From: Arthrobacter gandavensis
Lineage (GTDB): Bacteria; Actinomycetota; Actinomycetes; Actinomycetales; Micrococcaceae
DNA length: 64,000 bases
Assembly (NCBI RefSeq): GCF_009192735.1
Contig: NZ_VTFU01000001.1
Coordinates: forward strand, 1-64,000
Direction of reading: 5' to 3'
Positions 24,995 through 32,244 of this stretch are shown here, piece by piece (the stretch's first letter is position 1; each line of letters starts with the position of its first letter). Below the pieces are notes generated by a model. It saw only the letters and a list, made by a program, of their open reading frames with translations, had not been told where the DNA came from and did no database searches. A program made the translations under genes and the position numbers.

Positions 24995-26325
24995 GTGCCT
25001 CTATGGTTTTCGTCAAGCGGCTGAGGGCAGGTTCTTTGGTCCCGGGTCTTCGTAGAGGGTTCCGTCGCGGAGCATGGCGAAGAGAACATCGGAACGACGA
25101 CGGGCCAGGGCAATAATTGCCTGGTTATGGCGTTTGCCCTCGGCGCGTTTGCGGTCGTAATACTCCCTCGACGGTGGATGATGCAGTGCGGCGAAGGCCG
25201 AGAGGAACAGGGCTCGTTTAAGCTTCTTGTTGCCTCTCCGGCTCGGATGCTCACCCCGAATGGAGGTTCCGAACCTGTGGGTGACCGGTGCGATCCCGGC
25301 GTATGAGGCCAGATGGGCGGCGGAAGCGAAGTGTTTGCCGGTGACTTCGGTGAGGATTCGTGCGCAGGTCCTGACGCCGATGCCGGGCATCGAGGTCAGG
25401 ACCTCGTAAAGAGGGTGGGCCTCCACGAGTGCTTCGACCTGGGCGGTGATCTCGTCGCGTTGCCGGCGCAGGGCCAGGAGCTGCTCGGCGAGTTTGGGGA
25501 GCACGATCCCGGCCGCACCGGTGCCCACGACCACCACCGTTTGCTGGTCCAGTGCGGTGAACACCGCCTCAGTGAGGCGATCTTCAGCCCTTGGTGCCTG
25601 CTTCTTTAACCGTGTTCTGACGTGTCCGCGGCCGGCGGTTTTCAACGCCTGGGGTGTCGGATAGCGGGTGAGCAGGTCCGCCACCGCCGGATGGTCCAGG
25701 TGCGGGCCCAGCGCCCGCTCCAGGGCGGGATGGATTTGGGTGAGCAGCCCGCGGATCCGGTTGGAGGTGGCGGTGATTTGTCCGGCGAGGTCATCGTCGA
25801 ACCCGCATAGCACCCCGAGCTCGGCCAGGGTTTCATCGTCCAGTTCCACCGAGCGCAGCGTATGGGGCATGGACCGTGCGGCTTCGGCAATGATTGCCGC
25901 GTCCCGGGCATCGGTTTTCGCTTGGCCCGGGTGCAGGTCAGCGATCCTGCGCATCGCCAGGCCCGGCAAGTAGCCCACTGCTGCTCCGGTTGCCTGAGCA
26001 ACCGCGACAGGCAGCGCGCCGATAGTTGCGGGTTGATCCACGACGACCAGGACCTTCCCATGGCCGGCGAGCTTGGCAAGGACGTCGCGGATTTTGGTTT
26101 CGTCCTGCGGCAGGGCCTTGTCGTAGAGCTTTTTCCCGGCCCGGTTCAGTGCCACGGCGTGGTGGCCGGTCTTGCCGACGTCCAGGCCAAGGAAAACGTC
26201 GATGTTCTCTTGCTCCAAGATCATGATTACCCCCGGTAGCTCGTGCTGAGACTGACGGTGTTGGCTGGTCTGGGCGGCAGGAGTCGCATCCACGTTACGA
26301 ATGGCTTCGTTGGTCGTGCCTCTAT
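24995..26325 (-). mobile_element. IS110-family element, bounded by a 10-bp direct repeat
   Basis: GTGCCTCTAT occurs at 24995-25004 and 26316-26325, flanking the transposase gene (read as ATAGAGGCAC on the coding strand). Proposed limits give about 1.33 kb, a normal size for IS110. At the right end the stop codon is embedded in TTGACG (25011-25016), an outward -35-like box. This fits formation of a junction promoter in the circular form. The boundaries are an inference from the repeat. If it is coincidental, the left end could lie further out. Confidence 0.5.
25013..26224 (-). CDS. IS110-family transposase
   Basis: A 403-residue intact DEDD transposase, distinct from the copy at 6514. N-terminal VFLGLDVGKTGHHAVALN, VVVDQPATIGALPVAVAQ and QAKTDARDAAIIAEAAR carry the DEDD acidic residues. 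The C-terminal Transposase_20 domain has LTSMPGIGVRTCARILTEV and YAGIAPVTHRFGTSIRGEHP with its conserved serine, followed by RRGNKKLKRALFLSAFAALH. ATG 26224 is chosen: GGGGG lies seven bases upstream and the product then begins just before the conserved VFLGLDVG. A reading from 26293 would add 23 unlikely residues. No damage is seen. Confidence 0.92.
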   Translation of the reverse strand: MILEQENIDVFLGLDVGKTGHHAVALNRAGKKLYDKALPQDETKIRDVLAKLAGHGKVLVVVDQPATIGALPVAVAQATGAAVGYLPGLAMRRIADLHPGQAKTDARDAAIIAEAARSMPHTLRSVELDDETLAELGVLCGFDDDLAGQITATSNRIRGLLTQIHPALERALGPHLDHPAVADLLTRYPTPQALKTAGRGHVRTRLKKQAPRAEDRLTEAVFTALDQQTVVVVGTGAAGIVLPKLAEQLLALRRQRDEITAQVEALVEAHPLYEVLTSMPGIGVRTCARILTEVTGKHFASAAHLASYAGIAPVTHRFGTSIRGEHPSRRGNKKLKRALFLSAFAALHHPPSREYYDRKRAEGKRHNQAIIALARRRSDVLFAMLRDGTLYEDPGPKNLPSAA

Positions 26326-26647
26326 TAGCGATTCCCCGGCCGCCATGTCGGTTCCGGTGGCAACACCCCCCGGATCATGGGTGACTGGGGGCAAAAACCA
26401 TGCCGGAACCGACCGGCCAACATACCCATATCCTGCAACAGGAACCGGGCTACGAAAACGGTAACGGGGTAGGGTCGCGCCGACGTAACTGTCCAACCCG
26501 CCGCTCGGGCATCCACAGGCGGATTCTCGGTCCCAGTAGCTTGTTCGAAGACCAGACACTCACGAATTCCATCCAACATGGGATGAAGTATGACCTCTGA
26601 CTGTCGCCGAGTCATCCACGCTGCTCAGCACGTCAGCCGGGGCTAAC
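26326..26647 (-). other. Structured gene-free stretch upstream of the second IS110 element
   Basis: No supported gene. An 11-bp perfect inverted repeat pairs gtcggttccgg (26347-26357) with 26403-26413, and further C/G-run pairing (accccccgg with ctgggggc) lies inside. If the element's left end lies beyond 26413 instead of at 26325, this would be the natural place for its bridge RNA. The remaining sequence up to the YdcF gene shows nothing recognisable. Confidence 0.35.
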
Positions 26648-27256
26648 CTAAATCCGGTTCGCGCAGGCGGGCCGCAGCACTGCCGCCGCCAGCCCGCCGG
26701 TCTCCTCGACAAACCTGCCCAGCCACTGCTTGGGGGAGAGGTCGGGATCCGAGGGCACCATGGTGAGCGCCGCCGTCGTGCACTGGCTGATGTTGGTTTC
26801 AGCGCGCAGCAGGTGATAGCTGGAGGTGACCACAATGAGGTTGTCCCAGCCGTTGTCCGCGGCCAGGCGGGCGACGGCGCGTGCCTCGCCGCGGGTGGTC
26901 AGCGGTTCCGGGAAGAAGCAGGTCACCGCAGGGCTGGAAATGTAGTCGCAGTACATGTCGGTGATCCTGTTGCCGGGGGTATCCGTGGTGGAGAGCACCA
27001 GATCGTCGGCGTAGCCCTGATAGGACAGGTCCCGGCCCACCGGCAGGCGTTCAGAGGCAGCCCCGGCGAGCACCACAATGGCGTCCGCCTTGGCCGGTGT
27101 CTGCACCTGCGGATAGTAGAAGAGCATGGTGGCGGCAAACAGCCAGATCAGCGCGGCGGATACAACGGTGCTGACGGCGATATCGACGCTGCGCGGCACT
27201 CCACGCTGAAGCCGGACCACCAGGCGGTGCGGCAGGGCGCGGAGGGAAGCAAGCAT
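26648..27256 (-). CDS. YdcF/SanA-like DUF218 membrane protein
   Basis: A 202-residue protein with one N-terminal membrane helix (about 26-47: IAVSTVVSAALIWLFAATML) and an extracytoplasmic DUF218 domain: DAIVVLAGAASERLPVG, EPLTTRGEARAVARLAADNG and LIVVTSSYHLLRAETNI. Family members (SanA, ElyC, YdcF) affect envelope integrity and peptidoglycan or polysaccharide precursor handling in other bacteria. The precise reaction is unknown. The catalytic-site-like T-R-x-E-A motif is present. The stop is close to the IS110-flanking DNA, so the original downstream context is lost. The ATG has no ribosome site but has a -10 box six bases upstream. Confidence 0.8.
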   Translation of the reverse strand: MLASLRALPHRLVVRLQRGVPRSVDIAVSTVVSAALIWLFAATMLFYYPQVQTPAKADAIVVLAGAASERLPVGRDLSYQGYADDLVLSTTDTPGNRITDMYCDYISSPAVTCFFPEPLTTRGEARAVARLAADNGWDNLIVVTSSYHLLRAETNISQCTTAALTMVPSDPDLSPKQWLGRFVEETGGLAAAVLRPACANRI

Positions 27257-27262
27257 CCCGAC

Positions 27263-27268
27263 AGTTTA
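27263..27268 (-). promoter_or_regulatory. -10 box for a leaderless ydcF-like transcript
   Basis: On the minus strand TAAACT is followed by gtcggg and the ATG at 27256. There is no Shine-Dalgarno, so a leaderless mRNA is predicted. Confidence 0.45.
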
Positions 27269-27387
27269 TGCGAGCGGCGCCTTTCCGCGAGCCAGCAGGG
27301 GCCGGGGTAAACCCTCGGCGCCATGGCCTGTAAACTGGAATGAGCAGCCCGTGCCATGCCTCGACCTGAGGCTGGGTGGGGCGCAGT

Positions 27388-27417
27388 TTGAGAGAATCGG
27401 CCGTATCAGGCTAAGAT
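27388..27417 (+). promoter_or_regulatory. Promoter of the DUF177-rpmF operon
   Basis: TTGAGA (27388-27393) and TAAGAT (27412-27417) are separated by 18 bases, a good sigma-A-type match. The predicted start near 27424 gives a leader of about 26 bases that ends in the AGGAG at 27440-27444. Confidence 0.6.
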
Positions 27418-27449
27418 GATATGTCGGTCTATGTTCTACAGGAGTTCTC

Positions 27450-28055
27450 ATTAGCGTTCAGTCGCGGATTAATCCGGGTTCGTCGCCCTTGACCATTAGT
27501 GTCAAGGATCTCGGGCGCAGCCCGGGAGTCATGCGGACTATGCATGAACATGTTCCGGCACCGAAGGACTTCGGTGTTGCGCTTATCGGCGTGCCGGAAG
27601 GATCAGATCTTGATCTGGACCTGAGGTTCGAAGCCGTGCACGAGGGGATTTTAGTATCCGGAACCGTCATCGCTCCCGTTCAGGGAGAATGCGGACGGTG
27701 CCTGAAGCCCATCGCGTACGACGAAGAAGTCGATGTGCAGGAACTCTTCTACTACGAGGACGCTGAGTCTTTCGGAACAGAAGAGGAAGAAGAGCAACAC
27801 CGGATCGAGCGAGATGTCATCGATCTTGAGCCGGTTTTGCGGGACGCAGTGGTAACCACCCTGCCGTTCCAGCCGGTGTGCCGGGAGGACTGCGAAGGCC
27901 TTTGCTCCGAATGCGGAGCGCGCCTTGAGGAGGATCCGGGTCACCACCACCAAAGCGTGGATCCTCGCTGGGCAGCCCTCTCCGGGCTGGCTGGCAGCGC
28001 TGCAGACAATTCTGCGGCAACAAGTACAGAGTCAGACGAGAGAGAAGAGAGTTAG
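27450..28055 (+). CDS. DUF177 (YceD-like) protein, probable ATT start
   Basis: A 201-residue protein of the YceD/DUF177 family, normally encoded directly before rpmF and linked to 23S rRNA accumulation in other organisms. It contains [18 protein letters not shown]-type strand [20 protein letters not shown] with its conserved Cys pair, the acidic [10 protein letters not shown] region, and the C-terminal [16 protein letters not shown] motif. Two in-frame starts compete: TTG 27489 with no clear ribosome site, and ATT 27450 with AGGAG five bases upstream, just after a good promoter. The reading between them is open, and I prefer ATT. The C-terminus is Ser/Glu rich. It is separated from rpmF by two bases. 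Confidence 0.8.
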   Translation: MSVQSRINPGSSPLTISVKDLGRSPGVMRTMHEHVPAPKDFGVALIGVPEGSDLDLDLRFEAVHEGILVSGTVIAPVQGECGRCLKPIAYDEEVDVQELFYYEDAESFGTEEEEEQHRIERDVIDLEPVLRDAVVTTLPFQPVCREDCEGLCSECGARLEEDPGHHHQSVDPRWAALSGLAGSAADNSAATSTESDEREES

Positions 28056-28057
28056 TC

Positions 28058-28261
28058 GTGGCTGTTCCCAAGCGGAAAATGTCCCGCTCGAATACGCGTG
28101 CACGCCGGTCCCAGTGGAAGGCAACTGCCCCCAACCTGGTGAAAACCGTTGAGAACGGCCGCGTTACCTACAGCCTGCCTCACCAGGCCAAGGTCGTGAC
28201 CGACTCAGCTGGTACCGCGCTGTTCCTTGAATACAAGGGCCGCAAGGTAGCGGACGTCTAA
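28058..28261 (+). CDS. rpmF: 50S ribosomal protein L32
   Basis: A 67-residue basic ribosomal protein that starts with GTG ([20 protein letters not shown]). It has the N-terminal arm and central core of L32. The cysteines of the zinc-binding form are absent ([14 protein letters not shown]), so it is the Cys-minus paralogue type found in many actinobacteria. It is co-transcribed with DUF177. Confidence 0.95.
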   Translation: MAVPKRKMSRSNTRARRSQWKATAPNLVKTVENGRVTYSLPHQAKVVTDSAGTALFLEYKGRKVADV

Positions 28262-28263
28262 AA

Positions 28264-28314
28264 CAGTATTCCTTTCCCGGTACGCCAGCCGGACCGGGAT
28301 CTGAATACTGCTTT
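28264..28314 (+). terminator. Stable hairpin between rpmF and rnc
   Basis: cagtattc (28264-28271) pairs with gaatactg (28303-28310), and inside it tcccggt (28275-28281) pairs with accggga (28293-28299). CTTTTC follows. It may be a partial intrinsic terminator. Because the next gene is RNase III, whose own leader hairpin is cut in E. coli, an autoregulatory processing site is an alternative. Confidence 0.5.
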
Positions 28315-28331
28315 TCGGGTCAAACCAAAAA

Positions 28332-29036
28332 GTGAAGAATACTGAAGAGCTTCTGAAGCGTCTCGGTGTCGATATCGACGCCGGGACGCTTCGTCTTGCC
28401 CTCACGCACCGCTCCTACGCTTACGAGCAGGGCGGCATCCCCACGAACGAACGCCTCGAGTTCCTGGGTGACTCCATCCTGGGCTTTTCCGTCACCGATG
28501 CGCTGTACCGGGACAACCCGGAGCTGTCCGAAGGCGAGCTGGCCAAGCGCCGCTCCGCCGTCGTCAGCACCCGCGCGCTGGCCGGAATTGCCCGCGAGCT
28601 TGAACTGGGCCAGTACATCCTGCTCGGCCAGGGAGAGAAACTCACCAACGGCAGGGACAAGGCGTCCATCCTTGCGGACACCACCGAAGCCCTGATCGGC
28701 GCCGTCTACCTGTGCCACGGGATCGAAACCGCGCGCGCCATGGTGATGCGCCTGATCGGTCCGCTGCTGCGCAACGCCGATGCCCTGGGCGCCGGCACCG
28801 ACTGGAAGACCAGCATCCAGGAGATCGCAGCGGCCAAGAAGCTCGGCGACATCGAATACAAGGTCACCGGCTCCGGCCCTGACCATTCCCGCAGCTTTGT
28901 TGCCGTGCTCCACATCGGCGACAAGCCCTACGGCAGCGGCACCGGACACTCCAAGAAGGAAGCGGAGCAGGAAGCTGCCGCCGCCACCTGGAAGATGGTG
29001 CGCCCCGCCGGCAGCTCCGCGGCCGCCGGAGCCTAG
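28332..29036 (+). CDS. rnc: Ribonuclease III
   Basis: A 234-residue endoribonuclease cutting double-stranded RNA in rRNA and mRNA processing. It has the signature [14 protein letters not shown], the catalytic [12 protein letters not shown], and a C-terminal double-stranded-RNA-binding domain ([36 protein letters not shown]). The GTG start has no strong ribosome site and sits 17 bases after the upstream hairpin. mutM begins four bases after its stop, so the two are co-transcribed. Confidence 0.96.
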   Translation: MKNTEELLKRLGVDIDAGTLRLALTHRSYAYEQGGIPTNERLEFLGDSILGFSVTDALYRDNPELSEGELAKRRSAVVSTRALAGIARELELGQYILLGQGEKLTNGRDKASILADTTEALIGAVYLCHGIETARAMVMRLIGPLLRNADALGAGTDWKTSIQEIAAAKKLGDIEYKVTGSGPDHSRSFVAVLHIGDKPYGSGTGHSKKEAEQEAAAATWKMVRPAGSSAAAGA

Positions 29037-29040
29037 CTCC

Positions 29041-30042
29041 GTGCCCGAACTGCCCGAAGTGGAAGTGGTCCGCCGCGGACTGGCCTCATGGGTCCGCGGC
29101 CGGACCATTACCGGCGTTCAAATCCTTGACCCCCGCTCCGTGCGCCGCCATGCGGCCGGACCCGAGGACCTGCGCGGCAACCTCGAAGGCGCCGTGGTCA
29201 CCGATGTGGCACGCCGTGGCAAGTTCCTGTGGATGCCGCTGGTCGAGGCCGCTGATCCTGGTTCTCCTGATTCCACTCCTCCGTCCTCCTCGGACGACGA
29301 CGGCGTTCCCCGGCTCGCACTGATGGCCCACCTGGGCATGAGCGGGCAGCTGCTGATGGAAGATACGCACCTGCCTGACGAAAAACACCTCAAGGTCCGC
29401 CTCACCCTCAGCCCCGCGGTGTCCGGGGACGGAACCCCGATGCCGGCGGAGCTGCGGTTCGTGGACCAGCGCATTTTCGGCGGCGTCTTCCTCACCGACC
29501 TGCAGCCCACTCCCGACGGCGCCCCGGGCGGTCTGTCCGAGACGGGCCTGCCGCTGATACCTGAGGAAGCCGCGCACATTGCCCGTGATCCGCTGGATCC
29601 GGCATTCTCCTTTGAAGACTTTTACGTCCGGCTGCGCAAGCGGAAGACGGGTATCAAGCGTGCCCTGCTGGATCAGGGGCTGATCTCCGGGGTGGGCAAC
29701 ATCTATGCCGACGAAGCCCTGTGGGCCGCGAAACTGCACTTCGCCCGTCCCACCGACACCATGCGCCGGGCCGACGCCCTGCGGCTGGTGGACTCCGCCC
29801 GCGATGTCATGACCCGTGCCCTGGCCGCCGGCGGCACCAGCTTCGACTCCCTCTACGTCAACGTCAACGGCGCCTCCGGATACTTCTCAAGATCCCTGAA
29901 CGCGTACGGCCGCGAGGGCGAACCGTGTCCCCGGTGTGCCGCGCTCGGACTCTCCACCCTGATCCGGCGCGACTCCTTCATGAACCGTTCCTCGTACAGC
30001 TGCCCGGTGTGCCAGCCCCGGCCGCGGAACGGCCGCTGGTAA
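29041..30042 (+). CDS. mutM: Formamidopyrimidine-DNA glycosylase
   Basis: A 333-residue base-excision repair enzyme removing 8-oxoguanine and formamidopyrimidines. The GTG-initiated start gives [13 protein letters not shown] with the catalytic N-terminal proline after Met removal and the following glutamate. The helix-two-turn-helix segment [25 protein letters not shown] and the C-terminal zinc finger CPRCAALG...YSCPVCQ are intact. A Ser/Asp-rich insert at about residues 75-95 ([12 protein letters not shown]) lengthens it relative to the usual 290 or so residues. A longer upstream reading overlaps rnc and is rejected. Confidence 0.95.
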   Translation: MPELPEVEVVRRGLASWVRGRTITGVQILDPRSVRRHAAGPEDLRGNLEGAVVTDVARRGKFLWMPLVEAADPGSPDSTPPSSSDDDGVPRLALMAHLGMSGQLLMEDTHLPDEKHLKVRLTLSPAVSGDGTPMPAELRFVDQRIFGGVFLTDLQPTPDGAPGGLSETGLPLIPEEAAHIARDPLDPAFSFEDFYVRLRKRKTGIKRALLDQGLISGVGNIYADEALWAAKLHFARPTDTMRRADALRLVDSARDVMTRALAAGGTSFDSLYVNVNGASGYFSRSLNAYGREGEPCPRCAALGLSTLIRRDSFMNRSSYSCPVCQPRPRNGRW

Positions 30043-30114
30043 GGCACTGTGCCTTCCGTCGGGCAGGCCCGGCGTCCCCGGCTGGGATTGGCCCGGCTGA
30101 GCTTCCAATCTTTT

Positions 30115-30233
30115 GTGCAGATCACGGGCCTTCCCGGAATCCGTTGTGCAGATCAGGGGCCTAAAACGCGGAATTCGTCGTTCTTGGTCCCGTGATCTGC
30201 ACGAAGGATTTATTTTGGGCCCGCGATCTGCAC
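30115..30233. repeat. Four copies of a 16-bp intergenic repeat, two direct and two inverted
   Basis: GTGCAGATCACGGGCC occurs at 30115-30130, a one-base variant at 30146-30161, and inverted copies end the element at 30186-30202 and 30217-30233 (reading ...GATCTGCAC). Copies 2 and 3, and 1 and 4, can pair to form nested hairpins. It lies between convergent genes, which suggests a bidirectional terminator or a REP-like element. The gap 30043-30280 otherwise has only a small aaggcac/gtgcctt palindrome. Confidence 0.65.
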
Positions 30234-30280
30234 GATAGATCCCCGGGTGAAGGGTCGCTCCTGATGGCCTGAACCGTCCG

Positions 30281-31099
30281 TCAGGAGCGGCCAAGCTCCT
30301 CGAGGACACCGTCGGTGAAGGGAGGCCAGACCTCGGCCGCCCAGGGGCCAAAGTCGCGGTCCGTGAGCGCCACGGCTGCGGCTCCGGCTTCCGGGTCGAC
30401 CCACAGGAAGGTTCCGGACTGGCCGAAGTGGCCGAACGTCCGGGGGGAGCTGTTGGCGCCGGTCCAGTGCGGTGACTTGGAGTTGCGGATTTCGAAGCCC
30501 AGGCCCCAGTCGTTCTCCTTCTGCCGGCCGAAGCCGGGCAGCACACCGGACAGTCCCGGGAACACCACTGTGGTTGCCTCGGCCAGCCGTCCGGGTGCGG
30601 TCAACACCGGCTGCTGCAGCTCGGCGGCAAACCGGCTCAAATCGGCGACCGTGGAGACGGCGCCGGCGGCGGGCGATCCTTCGAGCGCGGTGGAGGTCAT
30701 GCCCAGGGGAGCGAGGACGCCCTCGCGCAGATAATCGGCCATGGAAATGCCGGTGGCCTCTTCCAGCGTTTCCCCGAGCACCTCAAATCCGGCGTTGGAA
30801 TACAGGCGCCGGGTTCCGGGCTCGTACCGCACGGTGCGTTCGGCGAAGTCGTAGCCTGCACTGTGCGCCAGCAGGTGCCGCACCGTGGAGCCTTCCGGCC
30901 CGGCGGGCTGGTCCAGCTCCAGTGCTCCTTCGTCCAGTGCCACCAGCATGCTGTAGGCGGTCAGGAGCTTGGTCACCGATGCCAGCGGATAGCGCCGCTC
31001 AAGATCGCCCGACGTCCCGGCCACACTGCCATCCGCCAGCACGACGGCGGCGGAGGCGTGCTCGACCGGCCAGTTTTCGGTTGCCTTGACGCTGTCCAT
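30281..31099 (-). CDS. Serine hydrolase of the beta-lactamase class C / esterase EstB family
   Basis: A 272-residue protein of the penicillin-binding-protein-like serine hydrolases. It has the S-x-x-K motif SVTK (41-44), YSN (100-102) and a late HFGQSGT that stands in for the K-T-G box. There is no signal peptide, so a cytosolic esterase or amidase is more likely than a true beta-lactamase. The natural substrate is unknown. It lies downstream of the ole operon on the same strand, 107 bases beyond oleD, and may be partly co-transcribed with it. Confidence 0.8.
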   Translation of the reverse strand: MDSVKATENWPVEHASAAVVLADGSVAGTSGDLERRYPLASVTKLLTAYSMLVALDEGALELDQPAGPEGSTVRHLLAHSAGYDFAERTVRYEPGTRRLYSNAGFEVLGETLEEATGISMADYLREGVLAPLGMTSTALEGSPAAGAVSTVADLSRFAAELQQPVLTAPGRLAEATTVVFPGLSGVLPGFGRQKENDWGLGFEIRNSKSPHWTGANSSPRTFGHFGQSGTFLWVDPEAGAAAVALTDRDFGPWAAEVWPPFTDGVLEELGRS

Positions 31100-31151
31100 G
31101 AAGTTCCTCTGCAGTAAATCGAAGGGTAACGAAGAAGGTCCGGCCCGAAAT

Positions 31152-31200
31152 CCCAGGGCCCGAAAGCTCAGGGCCTGAGCCCAGGGCCCGGGACGGGCCC
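31152..31200 (-). terminator. GC-rich repeat/hairpin after oleD
   Basis: Three spaced copies of a cAGGGCC word and the palindrome gctcagggcctgagc (31166-31180) lie directly after the oleD stop. The structure is terminator-like but has no U-run, so the call is weak. Confidence 0.3.
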
Positions 31201-31206
31201 GAGGGG

Positions 31207-32244
31207 CTAGGCCGCGCTGCCGCCGTAGTGCGCTGCGAGCCGGCGCATGCCATCCTCCACCGTAACCTCCGGCGTCCAGTCCAGCACTTCACGGGTGCGG
31301 CGCTGGTCAAACCAGTGCGAGGTGGACAGCTGCTCGGCCAGGAACCGGGTCATCGGCGGCTCGTCGTGCACCAGTCCGCGGGTGCCGGCGGTCAGCCAGG
31401 CGCGTTCAATCACGGATCCGGCGCCGCGGGCCAGCCAGCCCGGAACGCTCCATGCCGGAGCGGAAACCCCGGCGGAGGCGCAAATGCCGGCAAGCAGCTC
31501 GCCCACCGGACGCGGCTGGCCGTTGGTCACCACCAGAGCCTGCCCGTGGGCATGGTCCATCCGCTCCAGGCCGCGGACAATCGCCGCGGCGGCGTTGCTG
31601 ATGTAGGTCGTGTCGATCAGGGCGGTCCCGCCGTCCAGCAGCGGCAGCCGTCCGGAACGGGCGCGGTCGATCACGCGCTCCACCAGCTGGGTGTCACCGG
31701 GACCCCAGACGATGTGCGGACGGATGGCCCCCACCCGGAAAACGGGGGAGTCCTCGGCCAGGGCGAGCAGTTCGGCGGCGGCCTTGGACCGGGCATAGAA
31801 GCCGCGCGCCCGGTCAGGATCGGCGGTGCCGGCGTCAGCCCCGGCGATCGGTTCACCGAAGTGCGCGGCCGACGGCGAGGACACGAACACAAAGTCCCGC
31901 ACACCCGCTGCCTTGGCCGCGTTGATCAGCGTGCGGGTTCCGGTGATGTTGGTGTCAACGAAGTCCTGCCACTGGCCGGTGAAGGAGACCTTCGCGGCCA
32001 GGTGGATGACGGCGTCCATCCCCTCGGCGGCGCGGGCGACGGCCGCGGGGTCGGAGACGGATCCCGCAACCGATTCGAACGCCGAACCGGCGGATGGCTG
32101 GTCGGAGGGCGACGACGGCATGGGGGTGCGCTGCAGGGTGCGCACCTTGTGTCCCTTGTCGGCCAGCAGCTGGGCCACGGCCCCGCCGAGCAGTCCGCTG
32201 GCGCCGGTCACGAGGACGCGGCGGGGAGCTTCGACGGCGTTCAC
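31207..32244 (-). CDS. oleD: OleD, NAD(P)H-dependent 2-alkyl-3-ketoalkanoate reductase
   Basis: A 345-residue short-chain dehydrogenase/reductase of the 3-beta-HSD type. It has the N-terminal Rossmann motif VTGASGLLGGAVAQLL, HLAAKVSFTG, FVSSPSAAHFG and the catalytic FYARSKAAAELL (Y-x-x-x-K). In hydrocarbon biosynthesis it reduces the beta-keto acid released by OleA to a beta-hydroxy acid, the substrate of OleC. Identification rests on the fold plus the adjacent oleA and oleBC. The start overlaps the stop of oleBC by four bases. Confidence 0.88.
   Translation of the reverse strand: MNAVEAPRRVLVTGASGLLGGAVAQLLADKGHKVRTLQRTPMPSSPSDQPSAGSAFESVAGSVSDPAAVARAAEGMDAVIHLAAKVSFTGQWQDFVDTNITGTRTLINAAKAAGVRDFVFVSSPSAAHFGEPIAGADAGTADPDRARGFYARSKAAAELLALAEDSPVFRVGAIRPHIVWGPGDTQLVERVIDRARSGRLPLLDGGTALIDTTYISNAAAAIVRGLERMDHAHGQALVVTNGQPRPVGELLAGICASAGVSAPAWSVPGWLARGAGSVIERAWLTAGTRGLVHDEPPMTRFLAEQLSTSHWFDQRRTREVLDWTPEVTVEDGMRRLAAHYGGSAA

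Noticed and set aside
30115-30233. A CRISPR array
   Set aside because: The copies change orientation and spacing is irregular; no cas genes are nearby.
30281-31099. A secreted beta-lactamase
   Set aside because: The S-x-x-K motif is present but there is no signal peptide and the K-T-G box is replaced by H-F-G-Q-S-G, so an intracellular esterase-like enzyme is likelier.
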